Below are positions 27,496 to 35,753 of a DNA stretch of 64,000 nucleotides, piece by piece. The DNA is taken from assembly GCA_046290675.1 (NCBI GenBank), contig JBKAHA010000006.1:62001-126000 (forward strand), written 5' to 3'. Made by a program: the position numbers and the translations under genes. How positions within the stretch are numbered: position 1 is the stretch's first letter; the number at the start of each line of letters is the position of its first letter. Below the pieces are notes generated by a model. The model saw nothing but the letters and a program-made list of their open reading frames with translations. It did not search any database and was not told the DNA's origin. The DNA is from Aureliella sp046290675 (GTDB taxonomy: Bacteria > Planctomycetota > Planctomycetia > Pirellulales > Pirellulaceae).

Positions 27496-28020
27496 TTAAT
27501 CGGCGGGGTTGAGTTCGATTTGGACGTCTAACTGTGATTCGAGAACAGAAAGTCGTTCTTCCAACCGGCTCACGTCGCAATTCGCGGGGATCCGCAATTG
27601 ACATTCGAGGTGGAAAAGTGGCGTTCCCGTGGTCGGCGCTGGTTTAATGCTCGTCGCCATTTCGTCGACGTTGATGTTCAATTTTGACAGGGCAGATGTC
27701 AAAGGGCGAACGATACCTTCATGGTCTGCACCCTCGCAGGTCAAGGACATGACTTGCCCAACCAGTTGCTCTGATTCAATGGCAGTTGTTTGGGTACTTA
27801 CCCGAATATTGTTTTGGCTTAGGCGTGAGAGTTCCTCACACAAAGCCTCAATATTCGTTTCTGGTGCAGAGACCAGTGCCAGGCCGGCGAACTCGCCCGC
27901 GAGGCGCGTCGAACGGCTTTCCTCCCAGTTGCCGCCGTGCTGCACGACCACCGAGGTGAGTTCTTCCACAATCCCAGGGCGATCTGGGCTCGTAAAGGTG
28001 AGAACAATCCGTTGCGTCAT
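27496..28020 (-). CDS. Tandem ACT-domain protein, GcvR-like
   Basis: A 174-residue protein with two ACT domains: the first from residue 5 (VLTFTSPDRPGIVEELTSVVVQHGGNWEESRSTR), the second from about 90 (SLTCEGADHEGIVRPLTSALSKLNINVDEMATS). The arrangement and length match the GcvR family, which in E. coli represses the glycine cleavage system by sequestering GcvA; the same shape is also used as a general amino-acid sensor. No gcvA or gcv gene is nearby, so the target is open. Confidence 0.85.
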   Translation of the reverse strand: MTQRIVLTFTSPDRPGIVEELTSVVVQHGGNWEESRSTRLAGEFAGLALVSAPETNIEALCEELSRLSQNNIRVSTQTTAIESEQLVGQVMSLTCEGADHEGIVRPLTSALSKLNINVDEMATSIKPAPTTGTPLFHLECQLRIPANCDVSRLEERLSVLESQLDVQIELNPAD

Positions 28021-28100
28021 CTTTGATTCCGTGTTTCTTCAGTAACGGCTGAGATCATTTTTCAAGGCATAAGAGTGAAGGGAATCCATGTCCCAACTGA

Positions 28101-28832
28101 TTACGACTCGCCCAGTAGCGATGCCAGTTTGTCTTCGATGGCTTCGGCCCAGATCTGGTATCCCTTTGCATTGGGGTGAAGCGCGTCGGGCATGATGTCC
28201 TCAGGGAGAACCCCCGCCTCGTCAAGGAATTTATCCCCAATATCCAGGAAGTGAACTTGCTTTCCGTCCGCGAATCTTTGGATCTGTTTGTTGACATCAT
28301 TGTTGATCTGCCTCATCTCGTGATCGGGCTGTTCACCACGTGGGAATACGGCGAGAAGAAGTACTTTTGTCTCTGGCATGCGTTCGTGAAGCTGATCCAA
28401 AATTGCTTTGATACCAGCCGTCGTGTATTCGGCTTTCTCCTTCCGGTGTCCGGTATTGTTCGTGCCTATCATCATGACCGTGACTTTAGGCGACATGCCT
28501 TGGACAGCACCATTCTCGAGCCGCCAAAGCACGTGCTCGGTTCGGTCACCACTGAAGCCGAGGTTAAACGCGTTGCGTTTTGCATAAAACTTGTCCCAAA
28601 CCGCTTTGCCGCCATTCTCCCATCCGTGCGTAATTGAATCGCCGATCCACAGTAGCTCGACATCCTTACCATCCCCCTTGGCCGCCAATTTCTCTTCATG
28701 ACGTTTCATCCACCAGGATTGAGCCCATTTTGCATCTTGTACAACCGGGGTCGTCGACAACTTGGAAGCATCCACTTTTTCGGCGGTGGCTTGAACCAGA
28801 TTGATGGCCAGTAGTAGCAAGACTGCATTCAT
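28101..28832 (-). CDS. Secreted SGNH/GDSL-type hydrolase
   Basis: A 243-residue esterase-fold protein, like the PAF acetylhydrolase beta/gamma subunits. A signal peptide (MNAVLLLLAINLVQATA) is followed by LLWIGDSITHGWE (block I, Ser nucleophile), LGFSGDRTEHVLWRL (block II Gly), MMIGTNNTG (block III, N) and DALHPNAKGY (block V, Asp and His). All catalytic residues are present. It is a common exported enzyme in planctomycetes, probably acting on acylated polysaccharides; the substrate is inferred only. Confidence 0.93.
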   Translation of the reverse strand: MNAVLLLLAINLVQATAEKVDASKLSTTPVVQDAKWAQSWWMKRHEEKLAAKGDGKDVELLWIGDSITHGWENGGKAVWDKFYAKRNAFNLGFSGDRTEHVLWRLENGAVQGMSPKVTVMMIGTNNTGHRKEKAEYTTAGIKAILDQLHERMPETKVLLLAVFPRGEQPDHEMRQINNDVNKQIQRFADGKQVHFLDIGDKFLDEAGVLPEDIMPDALHPNAKGYQIWAEAIEDKLASLLGES

Positions 28833-28929
28833 GATTAGAAACTCGATCGGAGAGAGGGGGCTGGTTTACCTTGGGGGACCAATTCTAACACGAACCAACG
28901 CAAAGAGCACAAAGCGACCTTTGTTTGTC

Positions 28930-29074
28930 CAGGGCCAATCAAAGTTTAAAATTGGGAAGAATTCCTCCCCGTCGCTCAGGCTCCGACCCTCTGTAAATTC
29001 CTCGCTAAACTCGGAAACGGAGGGTTGGGTATTGGATTGCCACTCAGCCTAGATTCAAACTTTGATTGCCCCTG
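28930..29074 (-). repeat. MITE-like element family 1, copy 3 (inverted)
   Basis: A 145-base element in the opposite orientation to the other three. Ends are CAGGGCCAATCAAAGTTTAAA and its complement TTTGATTGCCCCTG. It is flanked by tttgtc(c) on both sides, and lies directly next to a family-2 element that is flanked by the same heptamer. Confidence 0.88.
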
Positions 29075-29081
29075 TTTGTCC

Positions 29082-29236
29082 AAGGGCTAATCACAGTTTC
29101 AAGCTAGGGCATGAACCGCGGCGCGTGAGCGGCCGAGTGCGTCATGAAACCCGTTGCTAGTGGGGCCGCCTAGGGGCAGCGCTGGGCCAGCAGCTCAATG
29201 GCGAAACAGCCTAGAGTCAAACTCTGATTAGCTCTG
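29082..29236. repeat. MITE-like element family 2, copy 1
   Basis: A 155-base element with imperfect terminal inverted repeats of about 26 bases: left AAGGGCTAATCACAGTTTCAA, right reverse complement CAGAGCTAATCAGAGTTTGAC, both ending in ctagg. The interior differs from family 1, but the tips resemble it (agggcTAATCA versus agggcCAATCA). tttgtcc precedes and follows it (29075-29081, 29237-29243). Confidence 0.75.
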
Positions 29237-29310
29237 TTTGTCCCGCGAGGCTTGCATTGAAAGTGGGGTGTGAATTGCTTCCGACCCGAGCCAACGTTGC
29301 CAAAACGGTT

Positions 29311-30552
29311 TTACTCGTATCGCAAAGCGTCGATGGGATCGAGCCGGCTGGCACGCCAAGCGGGATAGTACCCAAAGATGATTCCAACGGCGGCTGAGAA
29401 TCCCAGTGCCACGAGTGCAGCAGGAATGCTGACGACCGTTGGCCACGCGCGGCCCGTAGAAACGGCGTTAATTAGGCTCGTTAGTCCGATTGAAGATCCG
29501 ATTCCAAGTGCAATTCCGATGGCGCCACCAATCAATGACAGAACAATGGATTCCACGAGGAACTGAAGCAGGATGTCACGCGATCTGGCGCCAACGGCCA
29601 TGCGGATACCAATCTCTCGTGTTCGTTCGGTTACGGAGACCAACATGATGTTCATGATTCCAACGCCACCGACCACCAAGGAGATTCCGGCAATTGCCGC
29701 AAGCATCATTGTTAGCGTTCCGGTGATAATCCCGAAGACGTTGGCGATTTCCGTTGTGTTGGCGACTTCGAAATCCGCGGGTTGGCCAATACCGATTTTG
29801 TGACGGTCCAATAACAAATTGCGAATCTCGACTTCGGCTGGCTTCATCAACTCGGTGCTTCGTGCGGAAGCCATGATGATGTTGACCGTATCAAAGTTAC
29901 TGCCTTGCAAGCGTTTTCGCACAGTCGTGTAGGGCATCACCAGGACATCGTCTTGGTCGTCGCCGACCATATTCGCTCCCTTTGTTTCGAAGACGCCAAT
30001 CACTTCGAACGGAATGTTTTTGACACGAATGGTCTGTCCGATTGGGTTTGCCGTCTGAAAGAGATTTTTCACGACTGTTTGACCGATGACGCAAACTTTG
30101 GAAGCGCTACTTACGTCACGCGGGGTAAAGAAATCCCCTAGACGCAATTGCCAATTGCGTACGGTTGGGAAATTCTCGTCGACACCGAAGGTTTCCCGGG
30201 CCGTCCAATTGCAATTACCGTACACCGCGGGTGCTGCGGCAAAGACCATGGGAGTCGCAGCAAGCACGCTGGAGCATTCCTCCGCCAATGACCTAGAGTC
30301 ACTTGGGGTCAACGATTGGATCTGTCGGCGGACGCCGCCTCTAGATTGTCCGTTTCCTGGGAGGACAACGATGACATTGGTGCCGAGATTCTCGAATTCG
30401 CCTTGAACGAGTTGGCTTGCCGACATGCCGACACTGACCATCGCCGTGACCGCAGCGATCCCAATGACGACACCAAGTACTGTCAATGCGGCACGCATCT
30501 TGTTCTTGGCAAGAGCCCGAATGGCGATACGGATCGTGGCGTTACCAAACAC
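29311..30552 (-). CDS. MacB-like ABC transporter permease, orphan
   Basis: A 413-residue permease of the MacB/FtsX class. TM1 is at the N-terminus (RAALTVLGVVIGIAAVTAMVSVG), a large extracytoplasmic domain follows, then three helices at the C-terminus (ITGTLTMMLAAIAGISLVVGGVGIMNIMLVSVTERTREIGIRMAVGA, then IVLSLIGGAIGIALG and IPAALVALGFSAAVGIIFGYYPA) and the ending ASRLDPIDALRYE. The frame is open to 30759, but the conserved start IRIAIRALAKNKMRAALT begins next to a GTG at 30552, so I start there. No ATPase or membrane-fusion protein is adjacent; the partner must lie elsewhere. Confidence 0.88.
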   Translation of the reverse strand: MFGNATIRIAIRALAKNKMRAALTVLGVVIGIAAVTAMVSVGMSASQLVQGEFENLGTNVIVVLPGNGQSRGGVRRQIQSLTPSDSRSLAEECSSVLAATPMVFAAAPAVYGNCNWTARETFGVDENFPTVRNWQLRLGDFFTPRDVSSASKVCVIGQTVVKNLFQTANPIGQTIRVKNIPFEVIGVFETKGANMVGDDQDDVLVMPYTTVRKRLQGSNFDTVNIIMASARSTELMKPAEVEIRNLLLDRHKIGIGQPADFEVANTTEIANVFGIITGTLTMMLAAIAGISLVVGGVGIMNIMLVSVTERTREIGIRMAVGARSRDILLQFLVESIVLSLIGGAIGIALGIGSSIGLTSLINAVSTGRAWPTVVSIPAALVALGFSAAVGIIFGYYPAWRASRLDPIDALRYE

Positions 30553-31096
30553 GCAATACTCCGATGAGATGAACCCTACTAGAACAACGGGACCGTTCGT
30601 GGAACGGCTGCGAACTAGGCAGACAATCCCTTTGGCTTGTGACCTTGTGTCTGCAAGCGTTTCTGGTCCTTCGTTAACGATAACTGGCAATTGGGATAAC
30701 GAAGATGGCAATTCGGAAAAAGGCACGCAATTCCCGGCTGAGATTGGGTTTTTCGACACAATCTAGGAGCTGGATTGCTGCGACTCGGCCAGCATTTGGT
30801 CCTCACGAACGATTCCAATAAAAGCCAATTCATGTCCGCGTTATAAACAAGGCGTCTTGTGCTTCCGTCATGCAAAAACGGAATCCTGCAAAGAATGTCC
30901 GCAAATCGGTATTTACTTGGCCAAGTAGACTTTCCACAATGCCGCCGATCATGCCTTGTGAGCTCACTGCCAGGATATTGCGGCAGGACTGAAGACACTT
31001 GGCGTCCGGAATGGAATTCGGACACATAAATGAGTCTCGGGTGGCGATCTTCGCTGGAAAGAGACTCGAAAACACGCAGAGCAAGGAGTGCGAAAA
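30553..31096. other. Gene-free divergent spacer
   Basis: About 545 bases between the permease and the OmpH gene, including the upstream open extension of the permease frame. No convincing gene, repeat or terminator. Confidence 0.45.
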
Positions 31097-31708
31097 GTGC
31101 GTATCTGGAGCTTAATTGCTGCTATTTTGCTTGGGACGGTAGCCTCAAGTGCCCTCGCCCAAGAAGGTGCGAAGGCGTCTCAGATGACTGTGGCCGTTGT
31201 CGACATCGGTTACATCCTCAAGAACCATCCGACCATGAAGGCCGACATCGAAAAGATCGAAGGCCAGATGAAGGCTGCTGACGAAGAGATGACTCGCCGA
31301 CGCGATGAAATTCTTAAGCAAATGGAGCAGTTGAAGGAATCCATGGATGAGGCGTCGCCTGAGTACGCTCGGCGTGAGAAAGAGATCGCTGAGATGGATA
31401 CAACGTTCCGTCTCGAGATCGTTCGCAAACGCAAGGAATTTGACAAGGCGCGGGCTCGCATCTTGTTCCAAATCTACAGCGACATCAAGAATCTCGTGAA
31501 ATATGCGAGCGACAACATGGGCATACAAGTTGTCATGCGAGTTGATGGTTCGCGCGAGCAATTGGATCCCGCCAAACCAGAAATGGTGCAAATGTATCTG
31601 ACCCAAGGCGTCATTCATTACGCACCGAACGTGGATCTCACCAAGTGGGTTCTCGATGGTTTGAAGCAGCGTACCGCGCAACGCGGTGGAGCCGCTCCAA
31701 CTCGCTAA
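31097..31708 (+). CDS. OmpH/Skp-family periplasmic chaperone
   Basis: A 203-residue exported protein. The GTG at 31097 is eight bases after an AAGGAG site and begins the signal peptide (MRIWSLIAAILLGTVASSALAQ); a GTG at 31088 lies in frame too. VAVVDIGYILKNHP is the Skp opening, then a long charged coiled coil (about 45-125), then VKYASDNMGIQVVMRVDG. Skp holds unfolded outer-membrane proteins for the BAM complex. The site, upstream of lpxC and lpxA, matches the envelope-biogenesis cluster of Gram-negatives, though bamA, lpxD and fabZ are absent here. Confidence 0.9.
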   Translation: MRIWSLIAAILLGTVASSALAQEGAKASQMTVAVVDIGYILKNHPTMKADIEKIEGQMKAADEEMTRRRDEILKQMEQLKESMDEASPEYARREKEIAEMDTTFRLEIVRKRKEFDKARARILFQIYSDIKNLVKYASDNMGIQVVMRVDGSREQLDPAKPEMVQMYLTQGVIHYAPNVDLTKWVLDGLKQRTAQRGGAAPTR

Positions 31709-31917
31709 TTCGTCTTTTTTCTGACGAAGCGAAATGAAGCAGCCAGATCACCGGGCGCCGATTCCATCGGAAGCGGCGCCGCGAGTTTACGGATCTGCAG
31801 ACTGCTCGTACTCCACTCTGACGGCCAGTTTCTAGGTGCGAGCTCATCCGGAGTACTGATGAGCTGGCGCCGGTGGGCGTTGGAAATGAACCTCGCAAAT
31901 TATACGTCGCGAATCGC

Positions 31918-32805
31918 ATGCTGTATCCACGTCAACAGACGACTTTAGCCAACACGCTGACCGTTAGCGGTCGGGGCTTTTGGACTGGAGTCCTCAACAC
32001 GCTGACAATGCGCCCAGCCGAGGCGGGTGAAGGGATTCAGTTTGTTCGCGCTGACTTAGACGGAAAACCGCGAGCTAAGGCGACGTGTGAATCAAGCCAA
32101 GGCATCGCCCTGCGGACTCAGCTTCAGCATGGTGCAGCCACCTTCGAAATGATCGAGCATGTCATGTCGGCCCTGTATGGGATGGGGATCGATAACGCTG
32201 TGGTCGAATCTACCGCAGCCGAGATGCCCGGCTTCGACGGCAGCAGCCACCTCCTGAGTCTCGCGATTCAGAACGCAGGTGCTGTGGGACTCAGCCAACC
32301 GCGCCCGATGTTGGTTGTCGACGAAGTGATCCAAATTGGCGACGCGGAAAGATTTATTCGCGTTGAACCGCGTAGCGCTGAGCAGACTGCCGAACTGGAA
32401 GTTGTCTACGAGCTAGATTTCGGTTCGGAATCACCGATCAAGGCTTGCCGCTTTCACGGTGTGGTGACACCAGAGAATTACTCGGAGAGTATCGCTCCGG
32501 CGAGGACTTTCATCTCGCAAGCAGACGCCACTGCGTTACAGCAATCTGGGGTTGCTCAACACGTGACCGAGCGAGATCTGCTGGTCTTCGGACCAAATGG
32601 TCCGATCAACAATGAACTACGATTCGCGAACGAGTGTGCCAGGCATAAAGCACTAGATGTCATAGGTGACCTAGCGTTGGCTGGCTGCAATTTGATAGGA
32701 CGAGTCGTCGCGAGACGCAGTGGCCATCAGCTGAATGGCGAAATGGCAAATGTTCTGCGTGACAAACACTTGAAACAACAGAAGGGCTCATTAATGGCCG
32801 CTTGA
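31918..32805 (+). CDS. lpxC: UDP-3-O-acyl-N-acetylglucosamine deacetylase
   Basis: A 295-residue LpxC, the committed, zinc-dependent step of lipid A synthesis. The ATG at 31918 gives the usual short N-terminus (MLYPRQQTTLANTL); an upstream start at 31873 is possible. Active-site residues are intact: E80-H81 in MIEHVMSAL, H243-K244 and D247 in HKALDVIGDL, and H270 in SGHQLN, matching E. coli E78, H79, H238, K239, D242 and H265. No FabZ domain is fused. 86 bases before lpxA. Confidence 0.96.
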   Translation: MLYPRQQTTLANTLTVSGRGFWTGVLNTLTMRPAEAGEGIQFVRADLDGKPRAKATCESSQGIALRTQLQHGAATFEMIEHVMSALYGMGIDNAVVESTAAEMPGFDGSSHLLSLAIQNAGAVGLSQPRPMLVVDEVIQIGDAERFIRVEPRSAEQTAELEVVYELDFGSESPIKACRFHGVVTPENYSESIAPARTFISQADATALQQSGVAQHVTERDLLVFGPNGPINNELRFANECARHKALDVIGDLALAGCNLIGRVVARRSGHQLNGEMANVLRDKHLKQQKGSLMAA

Positions 32806-32891
32806 TCTGGGTGCACCAAACGTGAACCCAGTGAAGGCTGTCTCCCGCGAGCCAAAACATCCTTTGGTGAATTCCTTCGAAGGCTTATTGA

Positions 32892-33698
32892 ATGGCCACC
32901 ATCATAGCCCACACCGCAGTAGTCGACCCACGCGCGGAACTTGACGATGAAGTTCGCGTAGGACACCACTGCGTCATCGGTCCCAACGTTCGAGTCGGGC
33001 GGGGTACCAAGATTGAAAACAACGTCACACTGACGGGTAACACGAGCATCGGGCGGGACAATCACTTGTTCCCCGGGGTCGTGATCGGTGCTGAGCCACA
33101 GGATCTTAGTTACCAAGGGACGCCGACTCAGGTGGTCATTGGAGACGGCAACGTGTTTCGCGAGTCCGTCACCATCAACCGGGCCACAGAAAAAGAAGAC
33201 GGTATCACAGCCGTTGGCAACAACTGCTACATGATGACTTGTAGCCATGTCGCTCATGATTGCAAGGTCGGCGATCGGGTGATTATGGCGAACAATGTCA
33301 TGCTCGGTGGCCACGTCCACGTCGACGATGACGCTACGCTTTCGGGCGGTTGTGCGGTTCACCACTTTGCCTCCATAGGGTGCTACAGCTTTGTTAGCGG
33401 GCTGAGCCGAGTCCTTCACGACGTCCCCCCTTTCATGCTAGTCGAGGGCTTCCCCGCTCGGCCAAGAACCGTCAACGTTGTTGCATTGAAGCGAAAGAGT
33501 TTCTCCAGCGAAGCCATCAAGTCGCTGATGGAAGCCTACCGATTGCTCTATCGGTCTAAGGTCGGCATGGAGCATGCCCGCGAGATCCTTTCCAACGGCA
33601 ATGAGATTTTGCCTGAGCTTCAAACGCTATTCGATTTCATCGAAAACTCGCAGGGCGGCCGCCATGGACGTGGTCGTGATCGGAGGAAGGCGGCGTGA
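32892..33698 (+). CDS. lpxA: Acyl-ACP--UDP-N-acetylglucosamine O-acyltransferase
   Basis: A 268-residue left-handed beta-helix acyltransferase, the first step of lipid A synthesis in the cytoplasm. Hexapeptide repeats begin at residue 5 (AHTAVVDPRAELDDEVRVG). The catalytic His is the second His of HVAHDC (H122; E. coli H125), with GNNCYMMTCSH before it and the C-terminal helical part after 190. The tail (GRHGRGRDRRKAA) is basic. It overlaps the next start by GTGA, so the two are translationally coupled. Whether it acylates the 3-hydroxyl or a 3-amino group cannot be read from the sequence; its neighbour makes the second worth asking. Confidence 0.97.
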   Translation: MATIIAHTAVVDPRAELDDEVRVGHHCVIGPNVRVGRGTKIENNVTLTGNTSIGRDNHLFPGVVIGAEPQDLSYQGTPTQVVIGDGNVFRESVTINRATEKEDGITAVGNNCYMMTCSHVAHDCKVGDRVIMANNVMLGGHVHVDDDATLSGGCAVHHFASIGCYSFVSGLSRVLHDVPPFMLVEGFPARPRTVNVVALKRKSFSSEAIKSLMEAYRLLYRSKVGMEHAREILSNGNEILPELQTLFDFIENSQGGRHGRGRDRRKAA

Positions 33699-34900
33699 GC
33701 CAATCTACGAATCCTACAGTGCCTCTACATCCAGCAAACAAAGCGATTGTGCAAACATCCCAACGAGACCGTGCCACCGGTCCGCTTCGCCTGGGTGTTA
33801 TTGGTGGAGGTCATCTGGGACGGATTCACGCAAAGCTGGCAGTGGGTAACGAACAGATTGATTGCGTCGGGGTTGCCGATCCAAGTCCTGCTTCGCGTGA
33901 TCTTGTGTCAAGCCAGCTTGGATTACCAGCCTACGAGAACTATCGAGAGCTCATTGGGAACATCGACTGCGCTGTCGTTGCAGCACCGACAGTCCATCAC
34001 TACGAAGTGACGGCGGATCTGTTGCGATCCGGAGTTCACTGTTTGGTTGAAAAGCCATTAGCGACAACGAAAGACCAATCTAACCGGCTTGTTCAAATCG
34101 CCAAGAGCCATTCTCGAGTACTTCAAGTGGGCCACGTTGAGCGATTCAATCCAATGTGGACCTCGGCCCAAGATGCAATTGGAGCGCCAAAGTACATCGA
34201 GGCTGTTCGCGCCGGCGCATATAGTGGCCGCAGTACCGATATCGGTGTCGTCATGGATCTGATGATCCACGATTTGGACCTTATTCTGTCGATCGATCGC
34301 AGCGAAGTCGTTTCGGTCCAGGCTTCCGGGGTCGCGGTAGTCGGGACACACGAGGACATCGCGGAAGCAAGAATCGAATTTGCCAGCGGCTGTATTGTAA
34401 GCATAAGAGCATCCAGACTTGCTCAAGCACCAACACGCCGAATGCAGATCTATTCGGCCGCGGGCTACGCCGATCTGGATTTCTCAGCGGATGAGTTGAA
34501 AGTGGTTCGGCCGAACGAAGACATTGTGAACCGCGTCATTGCGTTGGACGAACTACCTTCGGCAGAGAGGATGGTAGCCAAGGACAAGATCTTTGAAGAC
34601 TTCTTGCATCCTGAAGCCGTCGAAGTGCCGAAGCGAAATGCGATCTTGGACGAACATAATGACTTTGTCCTCAGCATCGAAACAGGCTGTGTGCCGTCTG
34701 TGTCCGGCGAAGACGGGGCTAGGGCCGTAGCTGTGGCTTCAGAAATCGTCGAAGCCGTGCAGCGGCACGCCTGGGATGGCCCAGCAAGTAAGCCTTGGAG
34801 AGTTGGGCCACTTGCGACAGAATCGCCGCGAATTTTACCGCTCCAGCCGCAGGGCCCGGTTCCTGCAACTGGCGAAGACCAAATCCGCAAAGCGGGCTAG
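33695..34900 (+). CDS. Gfo/Idh/MocA oxidoreductase next to lpxA (GnnA candidate)
   Basis: A 401-residue cytoplasmic NAD-dependent oxidoreductase. The Rossmann motif LGVIGGGHLGRIHAKL begins near residue 32 after a variable leader, followed by VAAPTVHHYEV, CLVEKPLATT with the catalytic Lys, LQVGHVERFNP and MDLMIHDLDLILS with the His. It begins on a GTG overlapping the lpxA stop, so it belongs to the lipid A operon. In Acidithiobacillus, GnnA of this family sits beside lpxA and oxidises UDP-GlcNAc at C3 before GnnB adds an amine; that role is inferred from position. No GnnB-type aminotransferase is seen next to it. Confidence 0.9.
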   Translation: MSQSTNPTVPLHPANKAIVQTSQRDRATGPLRLGVIGGGHLGRIHAKLAVGNEQIDCVGVADPSPASRDLVSSQLGLPAYENYRELIGNIDCAVVAAPTVHHYEVTADLLRSGVHCLVEKPLATTKDQSNRLVQIAKSHSRVLQVGHVERFNPMWTSAQDAIGAPKYIEAVRAGAYSGRSTDIGVVMDLMIHDLDLILSIDRSEVVSVQASGVAVVGTHEDIAEARIEFASGCIVSIRASRLAQAPTRRMQIYSAAGYADLDFSADELKVVRPNEDIVNRVIALDELPSAERMVAKDKIFEDFLHPEAVEVPKRNAILDEHNDFVLSIETGCVPSVSGEDGARAVAVASEIVEAVQRHAWDGPASKPWRVGPLATESPRILPLQPQGPVPATGEDQIRKAG

Positions 34901-35210
34901 TTGGCACGGCAAATTCGCTTGCCGAGGCGGTTCGGCGAGCTCTTGCCAGGAACGGGTTTGAAAATCCAAGATCCGCTCGCACGCTGGGTGCAAATCAGTC
35001 TTAGTTCGCTATGTACGAACTGGCTGTGAGTGGCTATCATCTGACGCTCCTGCAACGCAAAGCAGGGAATTCCGCTACTGCTTGTGCCGTGTTCCGTCCT
35101 CTAGGGATGTGCCGGTCGAGCCCGACAGTCGCTTCGGTGAATCCGAGTGAAGCCAATTGTGTTCGGCGAACATTATTGGAATCACCGAACTGGGGTCTGT
35201 CTTCGCAACC

Positions 35211-35292
35211 GGAGGGTAAGCGAATGGCTAGCGGCTTCATTGGAAATGAAGTGCCCCGTATGGGGTTGCGGGTTCGAGTCCCGTGCCCTCCG
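35211..35292 (+). tRNA. tRNA-Ser (anticodon GGA)
   Basis: An 82-base type II tRNA. The acceptor GGAGGGT pairs with GCCCTCC (one G-T), the anticodon arm is CTTCA-ttGGAaa-TGAAG, a long variable arm GCCCC-gtat-GGGGT follows, and the T arm is GCGGG-ttcgagt-CCCGT. Discriminator G. The DNA continues CCT and not CCA, so CCA is added after transcription. The D arm has a weak stem around AATGGCTA. A hairpin terminator lies 28 bases on. Confidence 0.95.
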
Positions 35293-35319
35293 CCTCATGG
35301 GTATTTACCCAGGCATTCG

Positions 35320-35359
35320 ACGCCGGCGTATGACAAATGTCATTCTTCGGCGTTTTTTT
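35320..35359 (+). terminator. Rho-independent terminator of tRNA-Ser
   Basis: Outer stem ACGCCG/CGGCGT (35320-35325/35348-35353), inner stem ATGACA/TGTCAT around AA, then seven T residues (35353-35359). A textbook terminator placed just after the tRNA. Confidence 0.92.
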
Positions 35360-35423
35360 GTGCGCTCAACGTCGATTGAAGGTCGCAGCTGCCTCAGGAA
35401 TGTACCCTCCTACCGCAGCGACG

Positions 35424-35588
35424 CAGGGCTACCCAGAGTTTCAGTTTGTGACATTGGTTTTTCGAGTTCATCCCAACTCCCCTTTCCGAGTGTCGGGAGG
35501 CATTCAGGGGGAGTCGGTCACTCCCCGCTACGCGCGGACACGGGGCCGAAGGGGGTGATCGCCTCACTTCAAACTCTCATTAGCCCTG
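35424..35588. repeat. MITE-like element family 2, copy 2 (degraded)
   Basis: A 165-base stretch bounded by CAGGGCTACCCAGAGTTTCAG on the left and CTTCAAACTCTCATTAGCCCTG-like sequence on the right, an imperfect inverted pair matching the tips of the 29082 element. Its interior (rich in cggggccgaag-type sequence) differs from that copy. No clear target duplication. Confidence 0.55.
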
Positions 35589-35753
35589 GGGAGCAATGAG
35601 GAAACATCTGCCCAAGCGATTGAGGTAACTTTTTACGGAGGTAACTTATTACGGGCAGTGCATAACTCAAATCCGTTCGCAGGTTCCATATCGCCCGGAT
35701 AAGCGATCAATCGCGTTCATGCTTCTTTCCTCTCTCCGAAGTCAAGTGTAGTC

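Noticed and set aside
31709..31735. TTCGTC/GACGAA hairpin after OmpH as terminator
   Set aside because: The T run is in the loop and not after the stem, so it is not a standard terminator.
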